Source of the DNA: Paramecium sonneborni
Lineage: Eukaryota; Ciliophora; Oligohymenophorea; Peniculida; Parameciidae
DNA: 64,000 nucleotides
NCBI GenBank assembly: GCA_905182985.1
Contig: CAJJDN010000025.1
Coordinates: forward strand, 131,483 to 195,482
Reading direction: 5' to 3'
Shown here one piece after another: positions 50,101-61,429 of the stretch (position 1 is its first letter; the number at the start of each line of letters is the position of its first letter). The notes beneath the pieces were generated by a model. The model saw only the letters and a program-made list of their open reading frames with translations, ran no database searches and was not told where the DNA came from. Both the position numbers and the translations under genes were made by a program.

Positions 50101-53100
50101 TAGTTGTTTGTAAATAAGAGAATAAAACTTTGACTCTAAAGAATTTATCGAAAAGTTCTGCAGTATTTTAAGTTTAAACATCGAAATTACCTGAAGGAAT
50201 TGAAGTGTATCCTATCAAAGGTAAAATAAGTTCAGAAGATTCAAGAGATTTATAAGTTAAATTTCTATCTAAGGATGAAAGAATAGTTAAAGGAGAGATC
50301 ATTATATTAATTAGAGGAGGGAAATAATTATAAGTACCAGTAGTAGGATCAGCAATAATTCCAAAAATAGAAATAATTGAAGAAGAATTTGATTTTGGAA
50401 ACATTACCACATTAGGAACAAGTAATTAATTAACAATGACTTTGGTAAATAATTCAACAATTCCTGTTGATTTAGTTTTGGATTTAAGACATTAAAATGA
50501 GAATCCAAGAGGACCAGATGGAATTGATTGTTTAGAAGTCAAACCATAAGATGAAGATGATACTATTTTACATTCTATTCATCCTGAAAATGAAGATGAA
50601 CCTGCACCAAAATTAGATGAATCATTAGATAATTAATCTGATAAATCAGAATAATTAGATTTAGAAACTAAAGAATATAGATCATATAATTTAACTATCC
50701 TACCTGGTAAGACTTAAGTATTTTTAATGAAATTCTCTCCTAAAGATGTGAAACATTATTAATTTGATATGCCAATTACTTTAGCTAGATTTAATTAGAA
50801 TTTACCTTCATTAACTAGAAAAGTATCCTGTAAAGGACTTAAACCTAAATTTTTAGTTGAACCTTAATCAATAGAATTTAAAAAAAAAATAATTACATCT
50901 CCTGATAAATGTTATCCAACAGTAGAAGAAATTAAATTATCAAATCCAGATAGGAAGGATGTAAAATGGCGAATTGATACTGCACCATTAAAAATTGAAA
51001 AGATATTTACAATAGAACCAAGTGAAGGGATAGTTGGTTCTGGATAATAAGTAAGAATTAGAGTAAAATTTAATCCATATGGACCAGGAGTATTTTAATC
51101 AACTGTTTCATTATTTATTGAATCAGATCCAGATATACCTAAAACATTACCTTATGTTGATTTACTTATATAAGGATCAGGAGCATATCCTAGATTATTA
51201 TTTGATAAAAAAGAAGTCATTTTACCAGTTGTTCCATTAAATGTAGTTTCAAAATGTTCATTCAAAATAATAAATGATGGTTATGAAAATTTAAATTTAA
51301 AACATAATTGGTCAAGTGAAACAAGTAATTTTTATTTAGAATTAAAATTTCCTGAAGGATAAACTTTAGGAGTAGCTAAAAGTAAATTAAAAGTGGATGT
51401 CTATTTTTCACATAAAAAACCAATATCATTTACAACAAGAGCAGAATTTTAAGATGAAGGTAGAGTATATTCTATATATGTTTCTGGAACAACAGATAAT
51501 TGTTTATTAACAAATTAAATATATTTGTAGAGAATATAAAAATACTAAATGATAGCAGAAGAGAAAAAACCTGTAATGTTTTAAGAAGATGATGGTGCTG
51601 ATAGTGATAATGAAAAAATGAAAAGAAATCATACTATGTCAGTTAAAAGTACAACTAGTTCAAAGGGAACATCTCATTTAGGTTATAGACCTTTGGATGT
51701 TGAAACTTTGAATGAAGCTTGTGATTATATAATGAGATGGATGAATTATCATGTTCTCACTTAACCCATTAATAAATTCCCTGAAGATATAGTAACCAGT
51801 TTTGGATAATAAATATTTGAGTTATTAACTTTTTTAACAGGGAAAGCAAATTTCTAATACAAAGTATAGATTGATCAAAATTGGAAGAGATAATAAAAAG
51901 CCGAAGCATAATTTAAATAATATGATGAATTAGTAAGACAATTAAAAATAGAGGGTGCTCTTTTGAATCATATAAGATCAGAATACTTATTAGGTCATAA
52001 TGATTATAATGCATGGTTGAAAACTATACCTAAGGAGAAATATGAATTTGTACCAGATAATAGATTATAATTAAGTTAGGCTAAATATAATTATTTACAT
52101 TATGATGCTTGGATTTCAACTTTCTATTAAATAATTAAGATTTATTATTTAAATAGAATAACAGCAAAATCATTTAAATAATTACCAGGGATTCCTACAG
52201 AACGATTAAATATTCCAGATTATTATTTAGATGGATCTAATATTATTTCTCATGCAGAAGGTGTAATTCTTTGGTTTTATGAAGTCTGTTATGAATAATA
52301 ACATACAGGATAATTAAGAAGGATAAGTAATTTTGCATCTGAATTCAGAGATAGTTTACTTATAGCAGATACAGTTACTTAGTTTATTGGTCCTAGTATG
52401 TAGAAGTTTTTTAGTACTTTAAGATCTAATCTTTAAAGTGAAGATGATTATCGACACAATGCAGATAAATTAATGCCAGCATTAAGTGATTATGGTTTAC
52501 AATCTCATGTTTAAGCAAGAGATATCTACCATAAACCTTATCCTAGAGAAATGTTAATGATGTTGGTACAATTATTTTTTTCTCTTCCTCATTATGTACC
52601 TTAGAAAGAACCCATAATCTTCTAATGTATATTGGGAGAGGAAGTAATAAAATCAATTGAATTAAGAAATCCAACACTGAAACCAATTAGTTATTTTGTT
52701 AAATATGAAGGTCATCCTGATTTTTAATTAGAAGGAGATGAAAGTATAAAAATAGAACCTGACATTCCTTATAATTATAAAGTGAAATTCACTTCTAGAA
52801 TTTCATTGCCTGTTACAGGTAGAGTGATTTTTACAAATAAAAAAGAAACAAATGTTTAAGCAGCAGCATTAGTTTTTGATTTGAAAAGTAATATAACAGG
52901 AAGAAAATCAGAGAAATAATGGAATGTCAGTTCAATACTTTATGAGATATTTGACTTTCAAATATAAATAACTAATAAATTTCCATAGGATGGAGAATTT
53001 TAGATATAAATAATACATGAGAAAAAGTAAATAGAATAAAGAGGGAAAAAGAAGAAAGGTCCTCCAACAAAAGATGTTCCTCCAGAGGAAGAATTCCCAT

Positions 53101-56020
53101 CCTTTTTCTGTACAATTGATAGATAAAGAATAAGAAAGAATTAAACAATTAATCTATCATTAACATATATTCCATTAACAATAGATACACATAAATGTTC
53201 TCTTATTTTTACAGATCCAAATGTAGGTGAATTTTAACATGATTTATAAGGAACAGTTGAATTACCAAATATTATTGGTGAATTCAAACCAGATAAACAC
53301 TTATATGTTGATAGTACTTAAACAATTTCATATATGATTCCATTTAGAAATGAATAATTAGCTCGTGCTCGAAGTTAGATTTAATAGTTGGTTCAGATGA
53401 AATAAAAAGATAGATATTTAAAAGGTGATAAATAAACTACAACTTTAACAGCATCTAAACTTAATTTTCCTGGTTCTAATTTAGATATCATAACATTTGA
53501 AATTGAAATTTATCCACAAACATAATATTTGAATTTACCTCCTATACTTTAAGTTACTGATTTGAATAAATAAACAAAGAAACCAGGTACTGAAAATATT
53601 GATTGTAAACTTCCTATTCTGTATGCATTTAAAAATGCAACAAAAGATTTTAGTGTTATTTTGACTCTAAAAAATAAATTTGATATTAGAAGATATAAAT
53701 TGTCTGCAATTGTATTACCAAAGATTGTAAAAGCAATGTTAGAATTCAGAGTTCCTGCAAGATAGTCAGTGACTTAAGAAATTCCAATAGTAAATTAAAC
53801 AGATAGAGATTGGTAAATTAAAGTTTAATTGTCAGAATCTAAAGGATTATTTTCCTGTCCTTAAAGAGATTTCTTTGTTAAAAGGAAAGGTACTAGTAAT
53901 TTCCCAATTACTTTTAGTCCATCTTGGTTATAAGAAAGTGAAGCTAAACTAGTTTTGACAAATCCAACAACAAATGATGTGTTTGAATATGATCTAAAAG
54001 GTTATGGTGAAGAACCAGTAGCAGAAGAACATATAATTTTAAATTGTTAAGCAAGAAAAGTAACTAAAAAAGAAATAGAATTAAAGAACCCAACAGATAA
54101 AATAATCACATATGCTGTAGAAACTGATTTAATCTATGCTACAGGACCATCTTAAATTGTAGTCTAACCATAAAAGAAAGCTACTTATATTTTATAAGTA
54201 TAACCAGTATTAAGTGGTTAATATACTGGATCTATAACATTTACAGATGATTAAGGACATTATCTATGGTATACAGTATTTATGAATACTGAATCACCAA
54301 AATCAGTCTAAACTCTTGAAGTTTCTTGTTTAATTAGATAAGCTACAGTTATTTAATTAACATTAGCAAATCCACTTACAGAAACCGCAATTTATGAAGT
54401 AATGATTAATGGAGATGGTTTAATTGGTGAAGAATAATTTGCAATAGGAGCAAGAAAAGAAGCTGGCTATGAATTAACATTTGCTCCATTAAAAATTGGT
54501 AGATGGAGAGGTAGTGTTGCTTTTGTAAATAGATTATTGGGTGAAGTATGGTATGAATTCATTCTCACAAGTGAAGATCAACCAATTGTTAGATTAAATG
54601 TACTAAAGGCATCTTTAGGCAAAGTTGAATAATAGGTTGTCGTTCTTGAAAATCCCTCAGATCAAAAAATATAAGTCTAATGTAGAATTACTAATCCAAC
54701 TAATTTCGATATATATCCTGATGAACTTTAAATATAACCTTATGATTCACTAAAAGTTGCTTTGAGATATACTCCTTCATCATTAGATATCATAGAATAG
54801 TCTGATATAATTTTTACATCACCAATAGGTAAATGGCACTATTTAGTTTTTGGAAGTGGATTACCTCCAACTAAATTTCCTGCTACTACTGTTAGTATTG
54901 GATTAAACAAGGATTATAGTTCAGTTATTCATTTTAAAAATCCATTTAAGGAACCCATTTAAGTTTCTATTTCTTTAGATGCAGAAGGGCATAATTAAGA
55001 TGTTTTTAAATTATTGCTTGTTAGAAATTAAAAAAATGATAAGACTCTTGTACCAGGTATGAATGTTCTTTAGGTTCCTTTTTCTTTTGTACCAAGAGAA
55101 ATTACTAGCTATTATTGTGAAGTTGTCATTTCTATGAATGAAAAAATTCAATGGCATTTTCCTGTTAAAGGAGTTACTGAATCTGTCTCTACTTAAACTC
55201 TATTTCATTTTAAAGCTAAATGCAGAGAAAAATGGGAAGATGAAATTAAAGTAGGTCTATAAGGGATTGCTTAAAGTTTATAAGCAGATGATAAATTTGA
55301 TTATGAATTAGGTGGAATGCCTTTAGATTTACAGACCATGATTTAAAAGTGCTTTACTATTAAATGTTTAAAAAATCATCTTGATAGTCCTCATGATAAT
55401 TTACTTTATTTTGTAAGGTTCTAACCAATGAAACCCTTTAAAACTTCAATGGAATTTATTGTGCTTAGATAATCAGGAGGAAGATGGAAATATAAAATTT
55501 AATTGGAAGCTACAGAACCAGAAGAAGATGATACTATTTTAATTAGTTCTCCTCTTAATAAAACTACAAGTGTCTCCTTTAAATTAACCAATAAAACTAA
55601 AAATTATAGCAAATTCACAGCTGCATTCTCTCCTGAATCAGATGCAGAGTTTTCAGTAATCCCTAAAATTGGAGATCTAGAACCTTATGGAAGGGAAGGA
55701 ACTACATTCATTATTAGTTTTACACCTGTTGAGTATGGTAAAATTAGAAAAGGAAAATTAATAATTTAGACTGAAGATATGTATTGGTAATAATTTAAAT
55801 CATCTTTAGGTCATATTCTATTAAAGGAGTTCTACCCAGATACATACCTCCTTAAATTAAATAATCATTAGTTGATAATAAATAATAGTAATAATCATAA
55901 ATTCAAATGTCTATGACTCTAAGTAGAAACTTTGTTGTGGATAATATCAAAAAGGCAAGACAATTATCACCAAAAAGTGCTCGTAATTAATTGAGTTTAC
56001 CATTAATTGAAAAAAAGTGA
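47141..56020 (+). CDS. CFAP47: CFAP47-like giant ciliary protein (2933 aa)
   Basis: A ciliary protein made of many immunoglobulin-like ASH/MSP domains with a calponin-homology region in the middle, the arrangement of CFAP47, an axonemal protein needed for sperm flagella in mammals. Start MNQSNKSLNSTMTR at 47141. The first ASH unit reads PPIEVVPSEIIFKD and RRIRVFQPHSNFR, then DGNYTIDVPLFAFPPQ. A CH-like segment lies at about 51700-52080 (EACDYIMRWMNYHVL). The last unit ends YSIKGVLPRYIPPQ, then a basic tail. Introns: 47365-47391, 47536-47563, 55787-55809. With these the whole 8.8 kb closes in one frame. A related giant, HYDIN, is the main alternative; the CH region and length favour CFAP47. 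Confidence 0.82.
49830..49959 (+). repeat. glutamine tract of TAA/CAA codons in CFAP47-like gene
   Basis: About 35 Gln codons, mostly TAA with CAA interspersed, broken only by a few residues (Asp-Lys-Asn-Val and Pro), between two ASH-domain regions. It is a flexible linker and a simple repeat prone to length change. Confidence 0.9.
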
Positions 56021-56469
56021 TAAATCATGTAATTTGTTATAATTTATTAGTATTTATTTATAATATATCTAAAATTAGAATTATTTACTTTTCGCCTAAC
56101 AAATAAAATTATATGTTATTTGCTCTTTGTCAATCAAATTCAAATAATAATAATTATTATTATATTATCATACATAAAAATGGGAAGAGAATATAAATAT
56201 TAATTAAATAATTATATCTCCTTATATTATTCATTTTAATTAAAAATATTAATTTATCATCTAAAATTTAGTTAAATGTTATTTAATATCTCCTCCTAAG
56301 CAGATCTTGAAATTAAAATTTATGTAATATATATGAACTGAAATTATTTATGAAATAGATTTACATTTAAATTTACATTTAAATTAACTAATTAAGTTAT
56401 ATAAAATAAATAAATTCATTTTAGTTTTATTTGTTTAGGAATAAAATTTCTAATTTAATAAAAAAACAA
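56021..56469. other. 449 bp with no gene seen
   Basis: AT-rich sequence between the CFAP47-like stop and the kinase relic, which are convergent. I see no coding frame, RNA gene or repeat. Confidence 0.5.
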
Positions 56470-57418
56470 GCTTACATAAAAAATTTCCAGTTTTATTTTA
56501 TGATATTTGTTATCTAAGCAAGAATCTGTCTTATAATTTTCATTAATTTCAACATAATTAAAATCATGGTAATGGTTGTCCTCTTTTAGAGGTTAATTAT
56601 ATTTTGATTTTTATAATTAGATTAGCAATAATTTATTGTAATTGGGTTCTTCTTTATTAATTAAAGTTTTCTTAAGTAACTTAAATGTGTAATTTGATGT
56701 TTACTCAAAAATACGTTAAAGTTAACTAGGTTAATCTTTAGATACTTCACATTCCATTGATATATTCATTTCTCCTACTTTCTTTGTTCTTTCATCATCT
56801 GTTACATTGACCATATTTTACGAAGATAACTATCTTATTTAATAATTATTAATTACTATTTTAAGAAATATAGTAAAATATACATTAAGGATTCTAAATC
56901 ATTTACATCCTATCCTAAATGTGCAGCTATTGATGCATATTTTTTTGTTCCTAAGAAAAATTATTGGTCTTTGAATGATCTAAAATTAATACATCTATTA
57001 ACTCTTTATACATATGCTTTATATCTCGAAATACTTTGCTCATTCCAAAATCAATTAAATATAACTACGATAAATCTCTACCTATTCCTAATATGATATT
57101 TTCAGGTTTAAATCTAAATCGTTTTAATTGCTTTAAATGATAGGATAAATCCTTTCCCTATTATTAAATCATTAAAATGTTGTAACCTTGATCTTCACCT
57201 GACCAAAAATATTTTGGGAACCTTCACTTAAGTATTTAAACTTCTCTCTCTAATTTATGTTCTTCTTCGTTTTCTTCTTTTTCAACCTTAATGGTACATT
57301 TGATATTTTAAAAGGTCACCCCTAAAAAAACTACTCCAAGGGAACCTGAAGATAGCTTTTTGACTATTAAATTTTGGTTATTAAAGATCTTTTAATTAGA
57401 TTATGTTCTTTATTACAT
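56470..57418 (-). pseudogene. dead casein kinase 1 (CK1) gene
   Basis: From ATG 57418: LSSGSLGVVFLG (Gly loop), TIKVEKEENEEEHKLE (the invariant Lys), a premature in-frame TGA, then RFPKYFWSGEDQGYN and FKPENIILGIGRDLS, LYLIDFGMSKVFRD, and in another frame LGTKKYASIAAHLG and LESLMYILLYFL. The CK1 order is clear. The catalytic HRD block is gone: about 25-30 residues before KPEN are missing. There is also a frameshift in the activation segment before LGTKKYAS and another after LLYFL. With a lost active site and several shifts this is a pseudogene. No intron I tried repairs it. The 3-prime limit (56470) is approximate. Confidence 0.85.
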
Positions 57419-57559
57419 TTTGATTATTTTTATTTTTTTATTTTATAAATTTTTCACTTTCCATATTTTCAACCTCTAAATAAGTTTTTTTTATCATATA
57501 CTTATAATATTTGCATAAGTTACAAAATTTGCTTTAATATTCAATCAATTTATACAAAT

Positions 57560-58579
57560 TTAACAGAGTTTATCATTTAATCCTAAATTTTAATAAGAAA
57601 TTGTAAACAATCATAAAATGTTCTAACATTTTGCAATTTAATTTAGAGAAAAGTCATACATAATCTAAAGCTATATTAGGATTAAATTCAAGTTATTTAA
57701 ATCAAAATAGGATTATTTAATTTTTAAAATAATACAATATTAGGAGTTAGAAATTTCTTAATTTCACTGTACCTAACAATATTTAATTTAATTAAAAAAT
57801 TTTTGGCATCATTATATTCGTTGCATAAATTTTAGTTTGGCTCTAAATTATTCAATTTAAAATTAATAGGTTAATATTCTAATTTATATTTGTATTTTGA
57901 GTGAAAATTGTTAAAAGCTTTTTTATTTTTATTTTCTTGATAAAAAGATAAAATTATATCAATCACGATATTGAATATTTTAAGTTCAAAATCATTTTAA
58001 AAAATCAGCTCTTATCCTAATCAAAATGATATAAAGAAATTTACTGTGTTAGAGAAAAGAATTTTAGAAAAATCTATCATGATCAAATTGACTTAAAATG
58101 GGAGTAACATGACACAGAAAATAAATATGGTTTAAAAGTTGACTTATTAAAGAAATCAACTTAATTCTTATGATAATTTTATCAAATGTTGATATATATT
58201 AGATTATAATATAAAAGTGGTATTATGAAATTTCAAAAATAATAAGGAGAGTATTAGCCATAAAATTTGAGTGATATTTAAGTTAATTTATAAGATTGAT
58301 TTGTTTTAGATGATGAATATATACTAAAAAATAATTAATATATGCAATAATCTACTTAAGAATAAAAGGTATTATTAAGATAAAAAAGAAACCAAAATAT
58401 ACTGCAAAATTCTTGATTACTTTAGATAGAATATATATAAGTTTTAAGAAAAATCGAATACAATAATTTAAAGATAAAAAAGTTTATTCAGATAGTATTA
58501 TATTAATTTTATTAAAAAAGCAAAGTTGGTGACTTAAAAATCAATATTCAATAAGTTTAACATGAAACGAGAAAATAAA
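57560..58579 (+). repeat. duplicated 1020 bp segment, copy 1
   Basis: Identical, as far as I can compare by eye, to 58581-59600. It begins TTAACAGAGTTTATC and ends ACGAGAAAATAAA, just before the single N. No gene is visible; frames such as that from about 58110 stop soon. See the matching finding. Confidence 0.9.
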
Positions 58580-58580
58580 N
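58580..58580. other. single unknown base (assembly junction)
   Basis: One N separates two identical 1020 bp sequences. This marks a scaffold join where the two contig ends overlapped but were not merged. It is not a biological feature. Confidence 0.9.
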
Positions 58581-59600
58581 TTAACAGAGTTTATCATTTA
58601 ATCCTAAATTTTAATAAGAAATTGTAAACAATCATAAAATGTTCTAACATTTTGCAATTTAATTTAGAGAAAAGTCATACATAATCTAAAGCTATATTAG
58701 GATTAAATTCAAGTTATTTAAATCAAAATAGGATTATTTAATTTTTAAAATAATACAATATTAGGAGTTAGAAATTTCTTAATTTCACTGTACCTAACAA
58801 TATTTAATTTAATTAAAAAATTTTTGGCATCATTATATTCGTTGCATAAATTTTAGTTTGGCTCTAAATTATTCAATTTAAAATTAATAGGTTAATATTC
58901 TAATTTATATTTGTATTTTGAGTGAAAATTGTTAAAAGCTTTTTTATTTTTATTTTCTTGATAAAAAGATAAAATTATATCAATCACGATATTGAATATT
59001 TTAAGTTCAAAATCATTTTAAAAAATCAGCTCTTATCCTAATCAAAATGATATAAAGAAATTTACTGTGTTAGAGAAAAGAATTTTAGAAAAATCTATCA
59101 TGATCAAATTGACTTAAAATGGGAGTAACATGACACAGAAAATAAATATGGTTTAAAAGTTGACTTATTAAAGAAATCAACTTAATTCTTATGATAATTT
59201 TATCAAATGTTGATATATATTAGATTATAATATAAAAGTGGTATTATGAAATTTCAAAAATAATAAGGAGAGTATTAGCCATAAAATTTGAGTGATATTT
59301 AAGTTAATTTATAAGATTGATTTGTTTTAGATGATGAATATATACTAAAAAATAATTAATATATGCAATAATCTACTTAAGAATAAAAGGTATTATTAAG
59401 ATAAAAAAGAAACCAAAATATACTGCAAAATTCTTGATTACTTTAGATAGAATATATATAAGTTTTAAGAAAAATCGAATACAATAATTTAAAGATAAAA
59501 AAGTTTATTCAGATAGTATTATATTAATTTTATTAAAAAAGCAAAGTTGGTGACTTAAAAATCAATATTCAATAAGTTTAACATGAAACGAGAAAATAAA
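58581..59600 (+). repeat. duplicated 1020 bp segment, copy 2
   Basis: Direct copy of 57560-58579, shifted by 1021. After 59600 unique sequence begins. The copy number is very likely one in the real chromosome. Confidence 0.9.
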
Positions 59601-59670
59601 TTATAAATCTACGATTAATTTTTATAGCATTTTTTCAATTAATTATTTAATTTATATCAATTTAAAATTA

Positions 59671-60851
59671 TCATGGTAACAATTCTAATTTTTATTTGTT
59701 TTCTTAATTATTTGTAATACTATTCATTGATTGCACATTAGTAGATTATTAAGTGGAAGTTGACTTCTTAAATAAATTAGTTTCAATAATTTGTGTGTGG
59801 AATTTTTTGATGTAAATTCTTTCCTGTGCATCTATAATATCACTTACAGCACATAAGCATGAGTTTTCAATCTCAAATTTACAATGCTATTTTTTTAAAA
59901 ATATAAAATTACTTTTTACAAATTTGATTAATTTGAAATAAATCGTTTTATTCTTTATAATAGCTCGTATTAAGGTGAATCGGGAATTATATTATTAGAT
60001 AACAAAATAAAATAGAAGTCTATTATAAACATAAAATAGAGTACTCGTCTAACTATCATATTCTATTAAATATTAAGCAAATTAGGTAGATGTAGACATT
60101 ATTGAAGTTTTTTACTTATTTAGGCCTCCAATCAATTTTTCGATTCTCCCTCTCTCTTCAACCCAAACTGAATCATTATTAAAACCTTTTCTTATCAACA
60201 TTAAAAAGAATTGTTTTTTTTTATCATACATTAAAAAGCCTTTAAAGGCTTTTTAATTATAGTTCCAACTTTTTTGAATATAACAAGAAGATTTTTCAAT
60301 GCTTTCTTCAGTTTGAAATGTACATGTTTTTAGGTTTTATTGTTTTTATTCATTTATTTCTGATGAACTTCTTTATGACAAACTGGTCACAAAAATATTC
60401 GATGTTGTTAATTTTTCTTCATATTTTTTTATGATTTTCTCGACTTCACTCTTTTAATAAAGTTCTAGATCACTAATATTTAACTATTATATGCTTATGA
60501 CAGGTACTTTCTAGTATTAAGTAAGTTCAAAAAGATAAGAGTAAAGTTAAAGTAAAAGTTCAGCTTAAAATATTTCATGTACCTGGTTTGTGGAAATTAA
60601 AATTAATACTCGATCTAAATATGAGTATTACTTAAATTACTTTTTAAAATATCGAATTTTCCTCTAATACAACCATAATTAGATTTCATTTAGAATTCTT
60701 TTTCCTCTATAACATTCTATATTTGTATTTATTGGGTAATTTCTTTTAAATTTGCCTTCCAAATGTTATCTAATTCAAAATCTCTTCTCACTGATAAGTA
60801 AAAAGATGATATTCCAAAGTCATATATCAAAAAAGCACGAAACAATTGCAT
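59671..60851 (-). CDS. protein of unknown family, N-terminal frame disrupted
   Basis: From ATG 60851 (MQLFRAFLIYDFGIS) the frame stays open to KANLKEITQ, while a better-looking frame one base away carries NTNIECYRGKRIL, QLWLYQRKIRYF, DRVLILISTNQVHEIF, LELYQKSEVEKII, CYIQKSWNYNQK, then VWVEERGRIEKL and CLCAVSDIIDAQERI to TGA 59673-59671. I found no GT...AG intron with the right phase to join them. The middle has a faint resemblance to Rag/Gtr GTPases (a V-x-VE-x-R--LN--LW pattern), but the P-loop is missing, so I do not assert it. It may be a damaged gene or hold a sequence error. The body looks coding. Confidence 0.42.
60230..60257. repeat. perfect 28 bp palindrome
   Basis: ATTAAAAAGCCTTT followed by its exact reverse complement. 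It lies inside the disrupted gene, reading QKAFKGFL in that frame. It can form a cruciform or RNA hairpin. Confidence 0.9.
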
Positions 60852-61429
60852 AGTTTACAAAAAATTTTAATTGTTAAATAAGGAGTTTATTTACCTAGAA
60901 ATTAGATTTAGAATAAAATAATCATAATTATTATGATTATTAAATAATTATATTGAATTATAAATCGAAATTTTTAAGTTTGATTAAAAAAGTATCCCTT
61001 AATTTATGATAATCAAAAATTTTCTCTTCTATAATAATTCTTGAGTTAATCAAAAAATTTTGTGAATAAAAATATAGAATAACATTTTATTCTTTGAAAA
61101 ATTAGCAGGACAAAATTTTCCGAAAGTTTGGTTTATGAAATTTCTCATTATTCTTGTAATAAATTTACAGATATATATCAATCTGTATAGTTTCTAAAAT
61201 ATAAGCACACCTACATTCCTTTAATAATTTTTTAATCTAAAATGAAAGAACTGACTACTAGATTAGCAACTAAAGAAATAATAATTGGAAAAATCTTATA
61301 GGGCCACTTAAATAATAATTATTTCTATGATAATATTTTAGTGTCTTTAGGTAATGTTATATTAAGAATAATATAAAAAAGAGAAGTAAATAATATTTTG
61401 AATATGAATAAATTTATAAATAATTTTAC
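60852..61429. other. 578 bp intergenic region
   Basis: Divergent spacer before the kinase gene. It holds the 25 bp inverted repeat at 60917-60941 and a forward frame from 61241 (MKELTTRLATK) that runs toward the kinase but in a different frame and without its motifs. It may be an unrecognised 5-prime exon. Otherwise nothing is seen. Confidence 0.45.
60917..60941. repeat. inverted repeat, 11 bp arms
   Basis: AATAATCATAA, a 3-base loop, then TTATGATTATT. Perfect arms in intergenic AT-rich DNA. No function is apparent. Confidence 0.75.

Noticed and set aside
59671..60851. Calling a Rag/Gtr GTPase
   Set aside because: Only a loose pattern is present and the P-loop is not found. It is kept as unknown family.
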